A DNA stretch of 47,126 bases from Oscillospiraceae bacterium (GTDB lineage: Bacteria; Bacillota; Clostridia; Oscillospirales; Oscillospiraceae), in NCBI GenBank assembly GCA_017473225.1, contig JAFUMG010000047.1:1-47126 (forward strand), in the 5' to 3' direction. Positions 25,174-32,851 of the stretch are shown piece by piece (position 1 is the stretch's first letter; the number at the start of each line of letters is the position of its first letter). The translations under genes were made by a program, and so were the position numbers. The notes under the pieces are model-generated. The model made no database searches and was not told where the DNA came from. It saw only the letters and a program-made list of their open reading frames with translations.

Positions 25174-26046
25174 ATGAAGAAAAGGAAATTGCTCTGCCTG
25201 GTGCTGATCGCCGGGTGTCTGGCGGTATTTTTCGGCTACCGGCTGGTGGACCGGCTGGGCACCGATACGAAAGCGCCGGAGATCACCATCAGCCCGGAAA
25301 CGCCCCAGGTCTCCGTCCGGGATTCCAGGGAGCTCCTGCTCCAGGGTGTGACGGCCGAGGATCGTACCGACGGCGATGTGACGGCCTCTTTGGTGGTGGA
25401 AAGCGTGAAGCTGACCGACAGCGATGGCACCGTCAATGTGACCTATGCCGCCTTTGACGCCGCGGGCAATGTGGCGAAAGCGGAGCGGCAGGCCCGGTAT
25501 ACCGACTATGAAAGCCCTAAGTTCTCCCTCAGTGAGCCCCTGACCTTTGCCCAGAACTCCGGCTTCAATGTCTTTGACATTGTAACGGCGGAGGATATGC
25601 TCGACGGCGATATCACCCACCGGATCCGTGTCACATCGCTGGATGAAAGCTCCATCACGGCCCTGGGCACCCATCAGATCGAGTTCCGGGTGAGCAACTC
25701 CATGGGTGAGACGGTGAAGCTGGTGCTTCCTCTGGAGGTGTATCTGGCCGGAAGCTATCAGGCGACGGTGGAGCTGACGGATTACCTGGTGTATCTGCCT
25801 GTGGGTTCCGCCTTCAATGCGTCCAGCTATCTGGAATCCTATACCAGAGCCGGCGATGTGGTGTCCCTGAGCGCCGGGATGCCCAGCGGCTATACCCTGC
25901 GGACCGATGGCACGGTGGATACCGGCACCCCCGGTGTTTACAGCGTGGACTACCGTGTGACCTATACCAAGGAGTATGCGGCTGATCCCAGCCTGAACCA
26001 ATCCTATACCGGCTATACCAGACTGATCGTTGTGGTGGAAGGATAA
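25174..26046 (+). CDS. Membrane-anchored Ig-like (DUF5011-type) protein of the capsule operon
   Basis: 290 residues; GAGG before the ATG. One N-terminal membrane helix (about 5-24), then about three Ig-like modules with the repeated pattern D-x-DGD-V/I-T...V..Y.A.DAAGN, typical of bacterial extracytoplasmic Ig (DUF5011/HYR) folds. No enzyme motif. Placed between the phosphatase and the kinases with very short gaps (17 and 5 nt). It may contact the polymer or the periplasmic part of the Wzz-kinases. Confidence 0.72.
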   Translation: MKKRKLLCLVLIAGCLAVFFGYRLVDRLGTDTKAPEITISPETPQVSVRDSRELLLQGVTAEDRTDGDVTASLVVESVKLTDSDGTVNVTYAAFDAAGNVAKAERQARYTDYESPKFSLSEPLTFAQNSGFNVFDIVTAEDMLDGDITHRIRVTSLDESSITALGTHQIEFRVSNSMGETVKLVLPLEVYLAGSYQATVELTDYLVYLPVGSAFNASSYLESYTRAGDVVSLSAGMPSGYTLRTDGTVDTGTPGVYSVDYRVTYTKEYAADPSLNQSYTGYTRLIVVVEG

Positions 26047-26051
26047 AGCTT

Positions 26052-27509
26052 ATGGAACATACAACTGAAAAAAATACAGCCGAGGCGGGCTTCCTGAACT
26101 TTGATCCCATCGTGCTGCTTCAGGATGTGGTGAAGCGCTGGCTGCTGATCCTGCTGGCGGCGCTGGTGGTGGGCGTGGGCTCCTATATCGTGACGGACAT
26201 GTCCTACCAGCCGGTTTACCAGAGCACTATCACCTATGTGGTCTATACCCGCAGCAGCACCTCCACGGTGTACAGCAACCTGTCCTCCACCACCAGCCTG
26301 GCGTCGGTGTTTACGGAGCTGTTCAACAGCTCTATCCTGCGCAAGACGGTGCTGCAGGAGATCGGCATGACCTCCTTTGACGGCTCCATCAACGCGGCGG
26401 TGATCCCCGAAACCAACCTGCTGACGGTGAAGGTGACGGCATCGGATCCGAGAACAGCCTTCCGGGTGGCCCAGGGCATCCTCGATCACCATGAGACGGT
26501 GACCTATCAGGTGGTGGACGGCATTTCTCTGGAAGTGCTGCAAACCCCCGATGTTCCCACGGCTCCCAACAACTATGCCGACGCCATGGGACGGATGAAG
26601 AAAATGATGGTCCTGGCGGCTGCCGCTGCCGCGGTGGCGCTGGTGTTCCTGTCCTACAGCCGGGATACGGTCCGCAGCGGCAAGGAGGCCAAGTCCAAGC
26701 TGGACTGCAAGTACCTGGGTGAGATCCCCCATGAGGAGAAGTACAAGACCCTGGCTTCCCGCATCCGGCACAACAAGACCAGTATCCTGATCACCAATCC
26801 TGTCACCAGCTTCCGCTTTTTGGAGACCATCCGCAAGCTGCGCAGCCGTGTGGAGCAGCATATGCACGGCGGCAAGGTGCTGATGGTCACGAGCCTCCTG
26901 GAAAATGAGGGCAAATCTACGGTGGCGGCGAATCTGGCGCTGGCCATGGCTCAGAAGCATGGCAAGGTGCTGCTGATCGACTGCGACCTGCGCAAGCCTG
27001 CCTGCCACGCGCTGCTGGAGCAGCGGAATGTGAAATGCGGCCTGCGGGATGTGCTGACCGGAAAGGCGAGCCTTTCAGACGCTTTGATCCGGTATCGGAA
27101 GAGCAATTTGTATCTGCTGCTGGAGACCCGGGGTATGAAAAATTCCGGAGATCTGCTGGCCTCCGAACGGATGCGTGCCCTGCTGGACTGGGCCCGGCGG
27201 GAATTTGACTTCGTGGTGCTGGACCTGCCTCCCATGGCGGAGGTCTCCGACGCGGAGAGCCTCATGGAGCTGGCCGACGCCAGCCTGTTGGTGGTCCGGC
27301 AGAATGTGGCGGCGGCGCCTGCCGTCAATAAGGCCATCGCCTCTCTGGAGAGCGGCAAGGCCAAGCTGCTGGGCTGCGTGCTCAACAATGTTTATTCCAC
27401 CGCCCTGTCCTCCGGCCAGGGCTATGGCTACGGTGGCTACGGAAAATATGGCAAGTACGGTCATTACGGTCATTATGGCCATTACGGCCACTATGGCACC
27501 GGGAAATAA
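26052..27509 (+). CDS. Wzz chain-length protein fused to BY-kinase, His/Tyr tail (copy 1)
   Basis: 485 residues. Membrane helices at about 29-47 and 185-201 flank a short Wzz loop. The cytoplasmic BY-kinase has Walker A SLLENEGKST (281-290), Walker A' LLIDCD (307-312) and Walker B VVLDLPP (388-394). The C-terminus (458-482) has nine tyrosines spaced by Gly, Lys and His, including four HYG units. It should autophosphorylate these tyrosines and control polymer length and export, with the phosphatase at 24428 as its opponent. In most Firmicutes the Wzz and kinase parts are separate proteins; here they are fused. Confidence 0.9.
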   Translation: MEHTTEKNTAEAGFLNFDPIVLLQDVVKRWLLILLAALVVGVGSYIVTDMSYQPVYQSTITYVVYTRSSTSTVYSNLSSTTSLASVFTELFNSSILRKTVLQEIGMTSFDGSINAAVIPETNLLTVKVTASDPRTAFRVAQGILDHHETVTYQVVDGISLEVLQTPDVPTAPNNYADAMGRMKKMMVLAAAAAAVALVFLSYSRDTVRSGKEAKSKLDCKYLGEIPHEEKYKTLASRIRHNKTSILITNPVTSFRFLETIRKLRSRVEQHMHGGKVLMVTSLLENEGKSTVAANLALAMAQKHGKVLLIDCDLRKPACHALLEQRNVKCGLRDVLTGKASLSDALIRYRKSNLYLLLETRGMKNSGDLLASERMRALLDWARREFDFVVLDLPPMAEVSDAESLMELADASLLVVRQNVAAAPAVNKAIASLESGKAKLLGCVLNNVYSTALSSGQGYGYGGYGKYGKYGHYGHYGHYGHYGTGK

Positions 27510-27524
27510 GGAAAGGCTGCTGTT

Positions 27525-28937
27525 ATGGAATTAGAAGAAAAAGAAGAACAGAAACTGGACCTGTTCGTATTGCTGGATGATTTCCTGAAGATCGCCCGGC
27601 GGCGGCTGAGTCTGGCGCTGGTGCTGATCCTGGTGTGCGGCGTGGGCCTGGCCGGCTACAAGTTTGTCAGTTATTCCCCGGTCTATACCGCCAGCGCGTC
27701 CTTCACCGTCAAGGTGGCGAATCCCCTGTACGCCAGTGTTTCCACCTATAATACGGCCACGGCGGAGCAGATGGCCAAGACCTTCCCCTATATCCTGACC
27801 AGCGGCGTGCTGCAGGAGCGGGTGAAGGAGCATCTGGGGATCTCCTATATGCCCAGCGTCTCCGTTTCCGCCAGTACCAATGCCAGCATCATCACCATGC
27901 GGGTGACGGATTCGGACCCCCAGCGGGCCTATGATGTGCTGAACGCGGTCATCGAGTATTACCCGGAGATCGCGGAGTTCGTGGTGGGCTCCACGGTGCT
28001 GGTGCTGCTGGACGAGACCGGCGTGCCTTCCCAGCCGGCGAACAGCCGGAATGTGACGGGCACGGCAGTCAAGGGCGTGATGCTGGGCGCGGCGCTGTGG
28101 GCGGTGCTGGTGCTGGTGGAGGCCTTCTCCAAGAGCACCATCCATAATGAGACGGAGCTGAAGCGGATGCTGAACATCCCCTGCATCGGCCAGGTCCCCG
28201 CGGTGCGCTCCAGCGGAAAGGCGGTCTGCCCCCTGGTGCATAAGAGCAAGAAGTATCCCGGCTTCGCGGAAGCGATGCGGCTGCTGCGGCTCCATGTGGA
28301 AAAGACCCTGGACGGGCAGGAGAAGAAGATCCTGCTGGTTTCTAGCGCCATCCCCGGCGAGGGCAAGACGACGATCTCCGTCAATCTGGCCATCTCCATG
28401 GCCCGGAAGGGCAAGCGGGTGCTGGTCATCGACTGCGACCTGCGAAATCCCTCTGTGGCGAAGGCGCTGCAGGTATCTGCCCAGAACTCTCTGCGGGATT
28501 ACCTCCAGGGCAAGGTCACCGTCCGGGATATCCTGACGCCCACCGAGGTGGAGAATCTGTACATCATCTCCGGCGGCGTGGGCAGCAAGGGCTACACGGA
28601 GCAGCTTTCTCAGGAGCGGACGGCCCGGCTGATCCAGGCGGCCCGGAACCTCTTCGACTATGTGATCCTGGATACGCCTCCCTGCTCTCTGCTGGCGGAC
28701 GCCTCTGAGGTGGCGGAAATGGCGGACTGCGGCCTGATGGTCATTCGCCAGGACTTTGCCTCCCGGGACCAGATCATGGACGGCATCCAGCGCCTGGGCG
28801 ACGCCGACCTGCCCCTCATCGGCTGCGCCTTCAATGCTACCCGCAAGAGTATTGCCAGCGGCTATGGCTATGGCTACGGGTATGGTTATGGTTACGGCTA
28901 TGGCTACGGTTATGGCTATGGAAGCAAGTCAAAATAA
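27525..28937 (+). CDS. Wzz chain-length protein fused to BY-kinase, poly-Gly-Tyr tail (copy 2)
   Basis: 470 residues, 15 nt after copy 1. Same architecture: helices near 28-47 and 182-200, Walker A SSAIPGEGKTT (273-283), Walker A' VIDCDLRNP, Walker B VILDTPP. Residues of about 446-466 are a pure Gly-Tyr repeat with ten tyrosines. Divergent from copy 1 in the body, so not a recent duplicate. The two kinases may phosphorylate one another or serve two polymers. The DNA for the tail is a slippage-prone run of hexamers (28858-28921). Confidence 0.9.
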   Translation: MELEEKEEQKLDLFVLLDDFLKIARRRLSLALVLILVCGVGLAGYKFVSYSPVYTASASFTVKVANPLYASVSTYNTATAEQMAKTFPYILTSGVLQERVKEHLGISYMPSVSVSASTNASIITMRVTDSDPQRAYDVLNAVIEYYPEIAEFVVGSTVLVLLDETGVPSQPANSRNVTGTAVKGVMLGAALWAVLVLVEAFSKSTIHNETELKRMLNIPCIGQVPAVRSSGKAVCPLVHKSKKYPGFAEAMRLLRLHVEKTLDGQEKKILLVSSAIPGEGKTTISVNLAISMARKGKRVLVIDCDLRNPSVAKALQVSAQNSLRDYLQGKVTVRDILTPTEVENLYIISGGVGSKGYTEQLSQERTARLIQAARNLFDYVILDTPPCSLLADASEVAEMADCGLMVIRQDFASRDQIMDGIQRLGDADLPLIGCAFNATRKSIASGYGYGYGYGYGYGYGYGYGYGSKSK

Positions 28938-28942
28938 AACGA

Positions 28943-28968
28943 AACGCTCCCTCGAAAGAGGGAGCGTT
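28943..28968. terminator. Bidirectional terminator between kinase and radical SAM genes
   Basis: Perfect 11-bp stem AACGCTCCCTC/GAGGGAGCGTT with a GAAA loop, T-rich on both sides. Its core is identical to the terminator at 40547. Confidence 0.85.
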
Positions 28969-28983
28969 ATTTGCATATTACTG

Positions 28984-30102
28984 TTATTCCTGACGGAGGG
29001 TTTTGGCGAGGGTCGTGATCTTTTCACGGTAAGCCTTATTGAGCCGGCACATATACTCGGGCTTTCCGTCGAAGCGGCCGGTCTCTGCGTAGGTGACTGC
29101 GGCACAGTTCAGGCAGGTGTTCCGCTCGGGGCAGACCAGACAGTCCGGGCAGAGCCGGATGAGACCGCTTTCCCGGCGAAGGGTATCCCAGGAGGAAAGG
29201 AAACCGGTATCGAAGGGCCGGACAGTCGGACTGCCGAGCATACCGCAGGGAGTCATGCGGCCGTCCCAGGTGATCCAGAACTGGGATCTTCCGGCCATGC
29301 ACCGCATCGGCTCGCCTGTCTCCAGGGCGCAGTCATCCTGAACGGGAGCTTCGGGGTTGTCGGCGCGCCGCAGGATCGCCTGGGCCCCCTCCCGGTAATA
29401 CAGATCCTGGATCGAGAGTTCGGCGGCGGCTTCCGGGGACAGGCGGGAATACTCGGCGCAGGAAGCGCAGCCCTCTTCCCGCCGGACAGGGGGGAAGCAA
29501 TAGGTGGTCATCCGCAGCTCCAGGCCCCGGTCACGGGCGAATTTCTCGATTTCCATCCATTTTTTCTGATTGGAGGGAACGATGGTGGTGTTCAGGTGGA
29601 CCAGAATGCCTTCATCCCGGAGCCAATCCAGGGCATCCGTGACCGCGTCAAAGGCCCCCGGATTGCCGCAGAGGTCTTCGTAATCCGCCGCGCAGACACC
29701 GTACAGCGTGATATTCACCTGGGCGGGAGGGAGACGGTGCCAGAGTTCCCGCAGCGCGGGGGTCAGGAGGGTGCCGTTGGTGTTGACGCTGATGGAGAGA
29801 CCCATTTGGACGAGCCCCTCGTAGATCTGGGGAAAATCCTCCCGGAGTGTGGGCTCGCCGCCGGTGATCAGCAGAAACAGCATCCCCGCGTCGCAGGCCT
29901 CACGGCCCAGCCGGAGCCACTCCGCGGCGGTGCGTTCCCGCCCGATGGGGGCCATCTGCTCCGGGGACAGGCGGACGTAGCACATTTTGCACCGGAGGTT
30001 GCATCTGGGGGTCAGTTCGAAGTTGCCGCTGACGGGAATGCCCAGATTCGCGCAGCGGCGGGTCAGAAGCTTGCGGATGTTGGCGGATTCTTTCTGTTCC
30101 AT
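28984..30102 (-). CDS. Radical SAM/SPASM peptide maturase (module 2)
   Basis: 372 residues from the ATG at 30102 with AAAGGAG upstream. Radical SAM motif C34-x3-C38-x2-C41 (CNLRCKMC) and TGGEP at 80-84. The SPASM tail keeps the cysteines of its paralog at 9740 (WITWDGRMTPCGM, CPDCLVCPERNTCLNC, then MC). It has the same start motif GIPVSGNFELTPRCN. Last gene of the minus-strand module, 13 nt after the kinase. Predicted to install crosslinks or epimerise residues in the peptide encoded at 30977. Extra Cys in CASC near the middle are absent from the paralog and may bind a further cluster or reflect a different substrate. Confidence 0.87.
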   Translation of the reverse strand: MEQKESANIRKLLTRRCANLGIPVSGNFELTPRCNLRCKMCYVRLSPEQMAPIGRERTAAEWLRLGREACDAGMLFLLITGGEPTLREDFPQIYEGLVQMGLSISVNTNGTLLTPALRELWHRLPPAQVNITLYGVCAADYEDLCGNPGAFDAVTDALDWLRDEGILVHLNTTIVPSNQKKWMEIEKFARDRGLELRMTTYCFPPVRREEGCASCAEYSRLSPEAAAELSIQDLYYREGAQAILRRADNPEAPVQDDCALETGEPMRCMAGRSQFWITWDGRMTPCGMLGSPTVRPFDTGFLSSWDTLRRESGLIRLCPDCLVCPERNTCLNCAAVTYAETGRFDGKPEYMCRLNKAYREKITTLAKTLRQE

Positions 30103-30115
30103 ATCCGGGCTCCTT

Positions 30116-30973
30116 TCAAAAGAGAGTTTGGCAGGCCAGACGGACGGCCTCTTCGTCGGGCCGGCAGCGCAGGCGGTATACCGGGACCCGGGCCAGAAGC
30201 TCGGTGATCAGCCGGGTGGCTTTATCCATAAATGGGGTATCCCAGGAGTTGACGGTGGTTTGGGTGAACAGCGGCGCGAAGGCGGCACGGCCCAGGGGCG
30301 TCAGCGAATTTTCCGGGCTCTGCTCGATCAGGAAGATCCCCGCGATGGGCGCCTGGTCGGGATGGTAGATCCCGGAGGTGCCGCTCCAGGGGGAGCCGCC
30401 GCCGTAAAAACAGCCCTCCTTCTCCATGACCACGCACCGGTCGCCGTTGATGACCCTGGCGCCGAGATGGGTCTCCCAGAGCCTTGCCTGGGTGGACTTC
30501 CCGATGCCGGAGGGGCCGGAGAAAAGAACAGCCTTTCCCTTGTACATCACCACGGAGCTGTGCAGGAGAAAGGCGTTATGGCGCAAAAGCAGCGCTTCGC
30601 CGCCGATCAGGTGCATGCAGCGCAGCTCCCGGGCATAGCGGTCCCATTGGGAAGCGGGGTAATACAGCGTGTTTTTGCCGTTTGGACGCAAAAGACAGGC
30701 CACCTGGCATCCATCTTCCGCGATCAGCGGAGTATAGATGCGCAGCCAGCCTTCTGTGGTGCGGTATAATTCGGTGCCTGCCTCTGTGTGAAACAGGGGC
30801 GCCTGGGGATCTAAAGGTTCTGTCAGCAGCCGGACCTCGAATTCCTCGTCGGCGGGGCCGTGAGCGGCGGAGGCAAGCTTCGTGAATTCCCGCGGCAGCG
30901 TAACAGGGGATGGGAAGGTGAAGAGAAATGTCAGCCCGGAAAAACCGATGCGGACAGAGAAAGGGGAGGGCAT
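30116..30973 (-). CDS. HPr kinase-like peptide kinase (module 2)
   Basis: 285 residues, 3 nt after the precursor stop. The C-terminal half has LLHSSVV, Walker A GPSGIGKST (153-161), VINGDR and a GSPWSGTS segment, parallel to LHAACV, GQSGIGKST, INGDR and WGSPYAGSS in the module 1 kinase. The N-terminal half is weakly alike. Not a classical HprK: no DRTGG-type domain and no PTS genes nearby. By analogy with lasso-cluster kinases it would phosphorylate the terminal Ser of the adjacent precursor (tail AFHS). Confidence 0.77.
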   Translation of the reverse strand: MPSPFSVRIGFSGLTFLFTFPSPVTLPREFTKLASAAHGPADEEFEVRLLTEPLDPQAPLFHTEAGTELYRTTEGWLRIYTPLIAEDGCQVACLLRPNGKNTLYYPASQWDRYARELRCMHLIGGEALLLRHNAFLLHSSVVMYKGKAVLFSGPSGIGKSTQARLWETHLGARVINGDRCVVMEKEGCFYGGGSPWSGTSGIYHPDQAPIAGIFLIEQSPENSLTPLGRAAFAPLFTQTTVNSWDTPFMDKATRLITELLARVPVYRLRCRPDEEAVRLACQTLF

Positions 30974-30976
30974 CGC

Positions 30977-31237
30977 TCAGGAATGGAACGCGGCGTTGGC
31001 GTTGGTGTGGTAGCAGATGGAGTCGAAACCGTCCATGCCTTCCGCATATTCGTCGCAAGCACCGGCTGCGGTAAACCAATTGGCCCAAGCCAGCTCTTTC
31101 ATCTGATCGGTAGCGTGGATGTCGTTTTTCACGCAGGCGCTGTCCAGAAAACCGATCTTGGTATCGCAGGATGCGATGGACTGAGTCAGCTGATAGTATT
31201 CAATAGCCGCCATGGGCTTTTCATACTGCTTCTTCAT
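30977..31237 (-). CDS. Putative RiPP precursor peptide, four cysteines, C-terminal Ser (module 2)
   Basis: 86 residues; a GGAAGG site lies about 11 nt upstream. Leader-like part MKKQYEKPMAAIEYYQLTQS, then Cys 24, 35, 61 and 75, and tail CYHTNANAAFHS. Compared with the peptide at 8627, shared points are KK-x(1-2)-KP near the start, LxQxIAxC at 16-24, an Ala-Cys at 34-35, CY-x-TN in the tail and the final F-x-S. The middle is not conserved, suggesting different mature products from a common scaffold. No signal peptide. It sits between the PqqD-like and kinase genes. Confidence 0.75.
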   Translation of the reverse strand: MKKQYEKPMAAIEYYQLTQSIASCDTKIGFLDSACVKNDIHATDQMKELAWANWFTAAGACDEYAEGMDGFDSICYHTNANAAFHS

Positions 31238-31264
31238 TCTATATAAACCTTCCTTCCGTAAAAC

Positions 31265-31552
31265 TCACAACAGGTCCTGCCGCGGGGGCTCGACCAACAT
31301 CCCGTGCTTGCGCAGCAGGGCGAGGAACTCGGCGACGTCCGTCCTGGCGACGGCTTCGTCCACATCGTAGGCATCCGTGAGTGCCTGGATCAAAGCTTCC
31401 TCAGACTGATCGGCTTGCAGCAGATCGAAAAGAAATTTTCCGCTGTCATTCAGGGCAATCAGGCCAGACAGCTGCTGGGCAGCCTGGCCGGTGGGGATCG
31501 CGACGGTCTCGCCGGCAATTTCACGAATCAGAAATCCGGGTACAATATGCAT
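31265..31552 (-). CDS. PqqD-like peptide-recognition protein (module 2)
   Basis: 95 residues from the ATG at 31552, AGGAGG upstream. PqqD pattern: FLIREIAGETVAIPTG, LIALNDSGKFLFDLL, YDVDEA, DVAEFLALLRKHGMLV. Clearly paralogous to the protein at 7558. First gene of the minus-strand module; should bind the leader of the peptide at 30977. Confidence 0.85.
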   Translation of the reverse strand: MHIVPGFLIREIAGETVAIPTGQAAQQLSGLIALNDSGKFLFDLLQADQSEEALIQALTDAYDVDEAVARTDVAEFLALLRKHGMLVEPPRQDLL

Positions 31553-31610
31553 CGTAGCCTCCTGCTGCCGTCGGATGGACCAAGGCGGGAATTAAAACAT
31601 TTAAACTTGT

Positions 31611-31639
31611 ATTATAATAGTTCGTCCCCGGATTTGCAA
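31611..31639 (-). promoter_or_regulatory. Promoter of peptide module 2 (minus strand)
   Basis: TTGCAA (31639-31634), 17-nt spacer, TATAAT (31616-31611), about 60 nt upstream of the PqqD-like gene. Lies back to back with the plus-strand promoter at 31691, so the module and its membrane protein may be co-regulated. Confidence 0.65.
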
Positions 31640-31690
31640 CCCCCAAGAAAGAAAAAATTAACATTTTTTTCAAAAAAGCCGCAAATTGAA

Positions 31691-31719
31691 TTGACGGAGG
31701 GAAAGTGGAGTGCTATAAT
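31691..31719 (+). promoter_or_regulatory. Promoter of the module 2 membrane protein and surface-protein genes
   Basis: TTGACG (31691-31696), 17-nt spacer, TATAAT (31714-31719), about 85 nt before the start at 31806. Confidence 0.7.
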
Positions 31720-31805
31720 TCTAATGTATAGCTATTATTATGCCATGATTGTACCATGGCCCATCATGTGGCTGAGACCCGGTGAGAAGCGAGAGGGGAT
31801 GATAA

Positions 31806-32780
31806 GTGTTGAAGCCACAAAAGCGAAAATTGACGCGGAAACAGCTGATCGTGCTGGATTGCGTTCTGCTGGTGGTTCTGGCGGCGCTGGTGGTCTTCGC
31901 GGTGTGCCTGTCGAAGGCGCGGCCCGGCGATGAGCCGGCCCCCACGGAGACGGAAACGACCCTTCAGACCGTTCCTGACCAGACGGCATCTGACACAGCC
32001 CCCCCGGAGACGGCGGAGCCCTCGGCAGGGCCGACGCAGCCCTCTGAGGCTGTGACGGAGCCCCCGGCGGCGACGGAGCCCGGGAAGCCCTCTTCCGGCG
32101 GCTCGTCAGGCGGCGCTTCTTCCGGCGCTTCTTCTGGTGGTTCCTCCGGCGGTTCGTCGGGCGGAAGCTCCGGGTCCGGGAAGCCTGCGTCCTCCGGGTC
32201 CACCGCGGTGGAGGAGAAGGAGCGGGCCGAGACGGCATCTGGCGAACTGACCTGCAGCAATTACAGCCTGTTCTCAGGCCAGTTTGTGGAGGACGGCCGT
32301 GATGAGCTGGTGGAGAATGTGGCGGCGGTGCTGGTGACCAACAACACAGGAAAATTCCTGGACCTGGCGACCCTGCACTTCACCATCGACGGCCAGGACG
32401 CGGTCTTCATAGCCACGGGCCTGCCGGCGGGGAAATCCGCCTGGGTCATGGAGGCCACCCGGATGACGGCGAAGAACAGCTCGGAGTTCACCTATGTGGA
32501 CTGCATGAGCTCCTTCCGGGATGACGTGGTGACGTCCACGGACAAGCTGACCATCACAGCCAACGGCAATATGCTGACGGCGACGAACAACTCCGGCGAG
32601 ACGCTGGAAAATGTATGCGTATATTATAAGACGCGCCATACGGATGGCAATTACTTCGGCGGGATCACCTATCTGGTGGATTTCGGAACGCTGGAGCCCG
32701 GCGCGTCGGCGGAGAGCCTGGCGGGGCATTACGACGCGGAGAATACGGATTTGATCCGCGTCAGCTTCCAGACGGGCTGA
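31806..32780 (+). CDS. Membrane-anchored accessory protein of peptide module 2
   Basis: 324 residues from a GTG at 31806 (TTG at 31809 fits the GAGGGG site better). Basic start, one membrane helix (about 14-35), a long Thr/Pro/Glu linker then a Gly-Ser run (about 93-130), and a C-terminal extracytoplasmic domain homologous to that at 7830: FIATGLPAGKSAWV, NNSGETLENVCVYY, YFGGITY. Unknown family. In module 1 the same gene is inside the operon; here it is divergent from the peptide genes and 68-71 nt upstream of the fibro-slime gene, linking the peptide module to a large exported protein. Confidence 0.7.
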   Translation: MLKPQKRKLTRKQLIVLDCVLLVVLAALVVFAVCLSKARPGDEPAPTETETTLQTVPDQTASDTAPPETAEPSAGPTQPSEAVTEPPAATEPGKPSSGGSSGGASSGASSGGSSGGSSGGSSGSGKPASSGSTAVEEKERAETASGELTCSNYSLFSGQFVEDGRDELVENVAAVLVTNNTGKFLDLATLHFTIDGQDAVFIATGLPAGKSAWVMEATRMTAKNSSEFTYVDCMSSFRDDVVTSTDKLTITANGNMLTATNNSGETLENVCVYYKTRHTDGNYFGGITYLVDFGTLEPGASAESLAGHYDAENTDLIRVSFQTG

Positions 32781-32851
32781 GCCACTGTGAAAGAGTAAAT
32801 GATTGCGCGAGCCACGGGAAATGGTGAAAGCGCAAAAGGAGGAAATAAGTG

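Noticed and set aside
28858-28921. Short tandem DNA repeats resembling an array
   Set aside because: They encode the Gly-Tyr tail in frame and lack CRISPR repeat-spacer structure.
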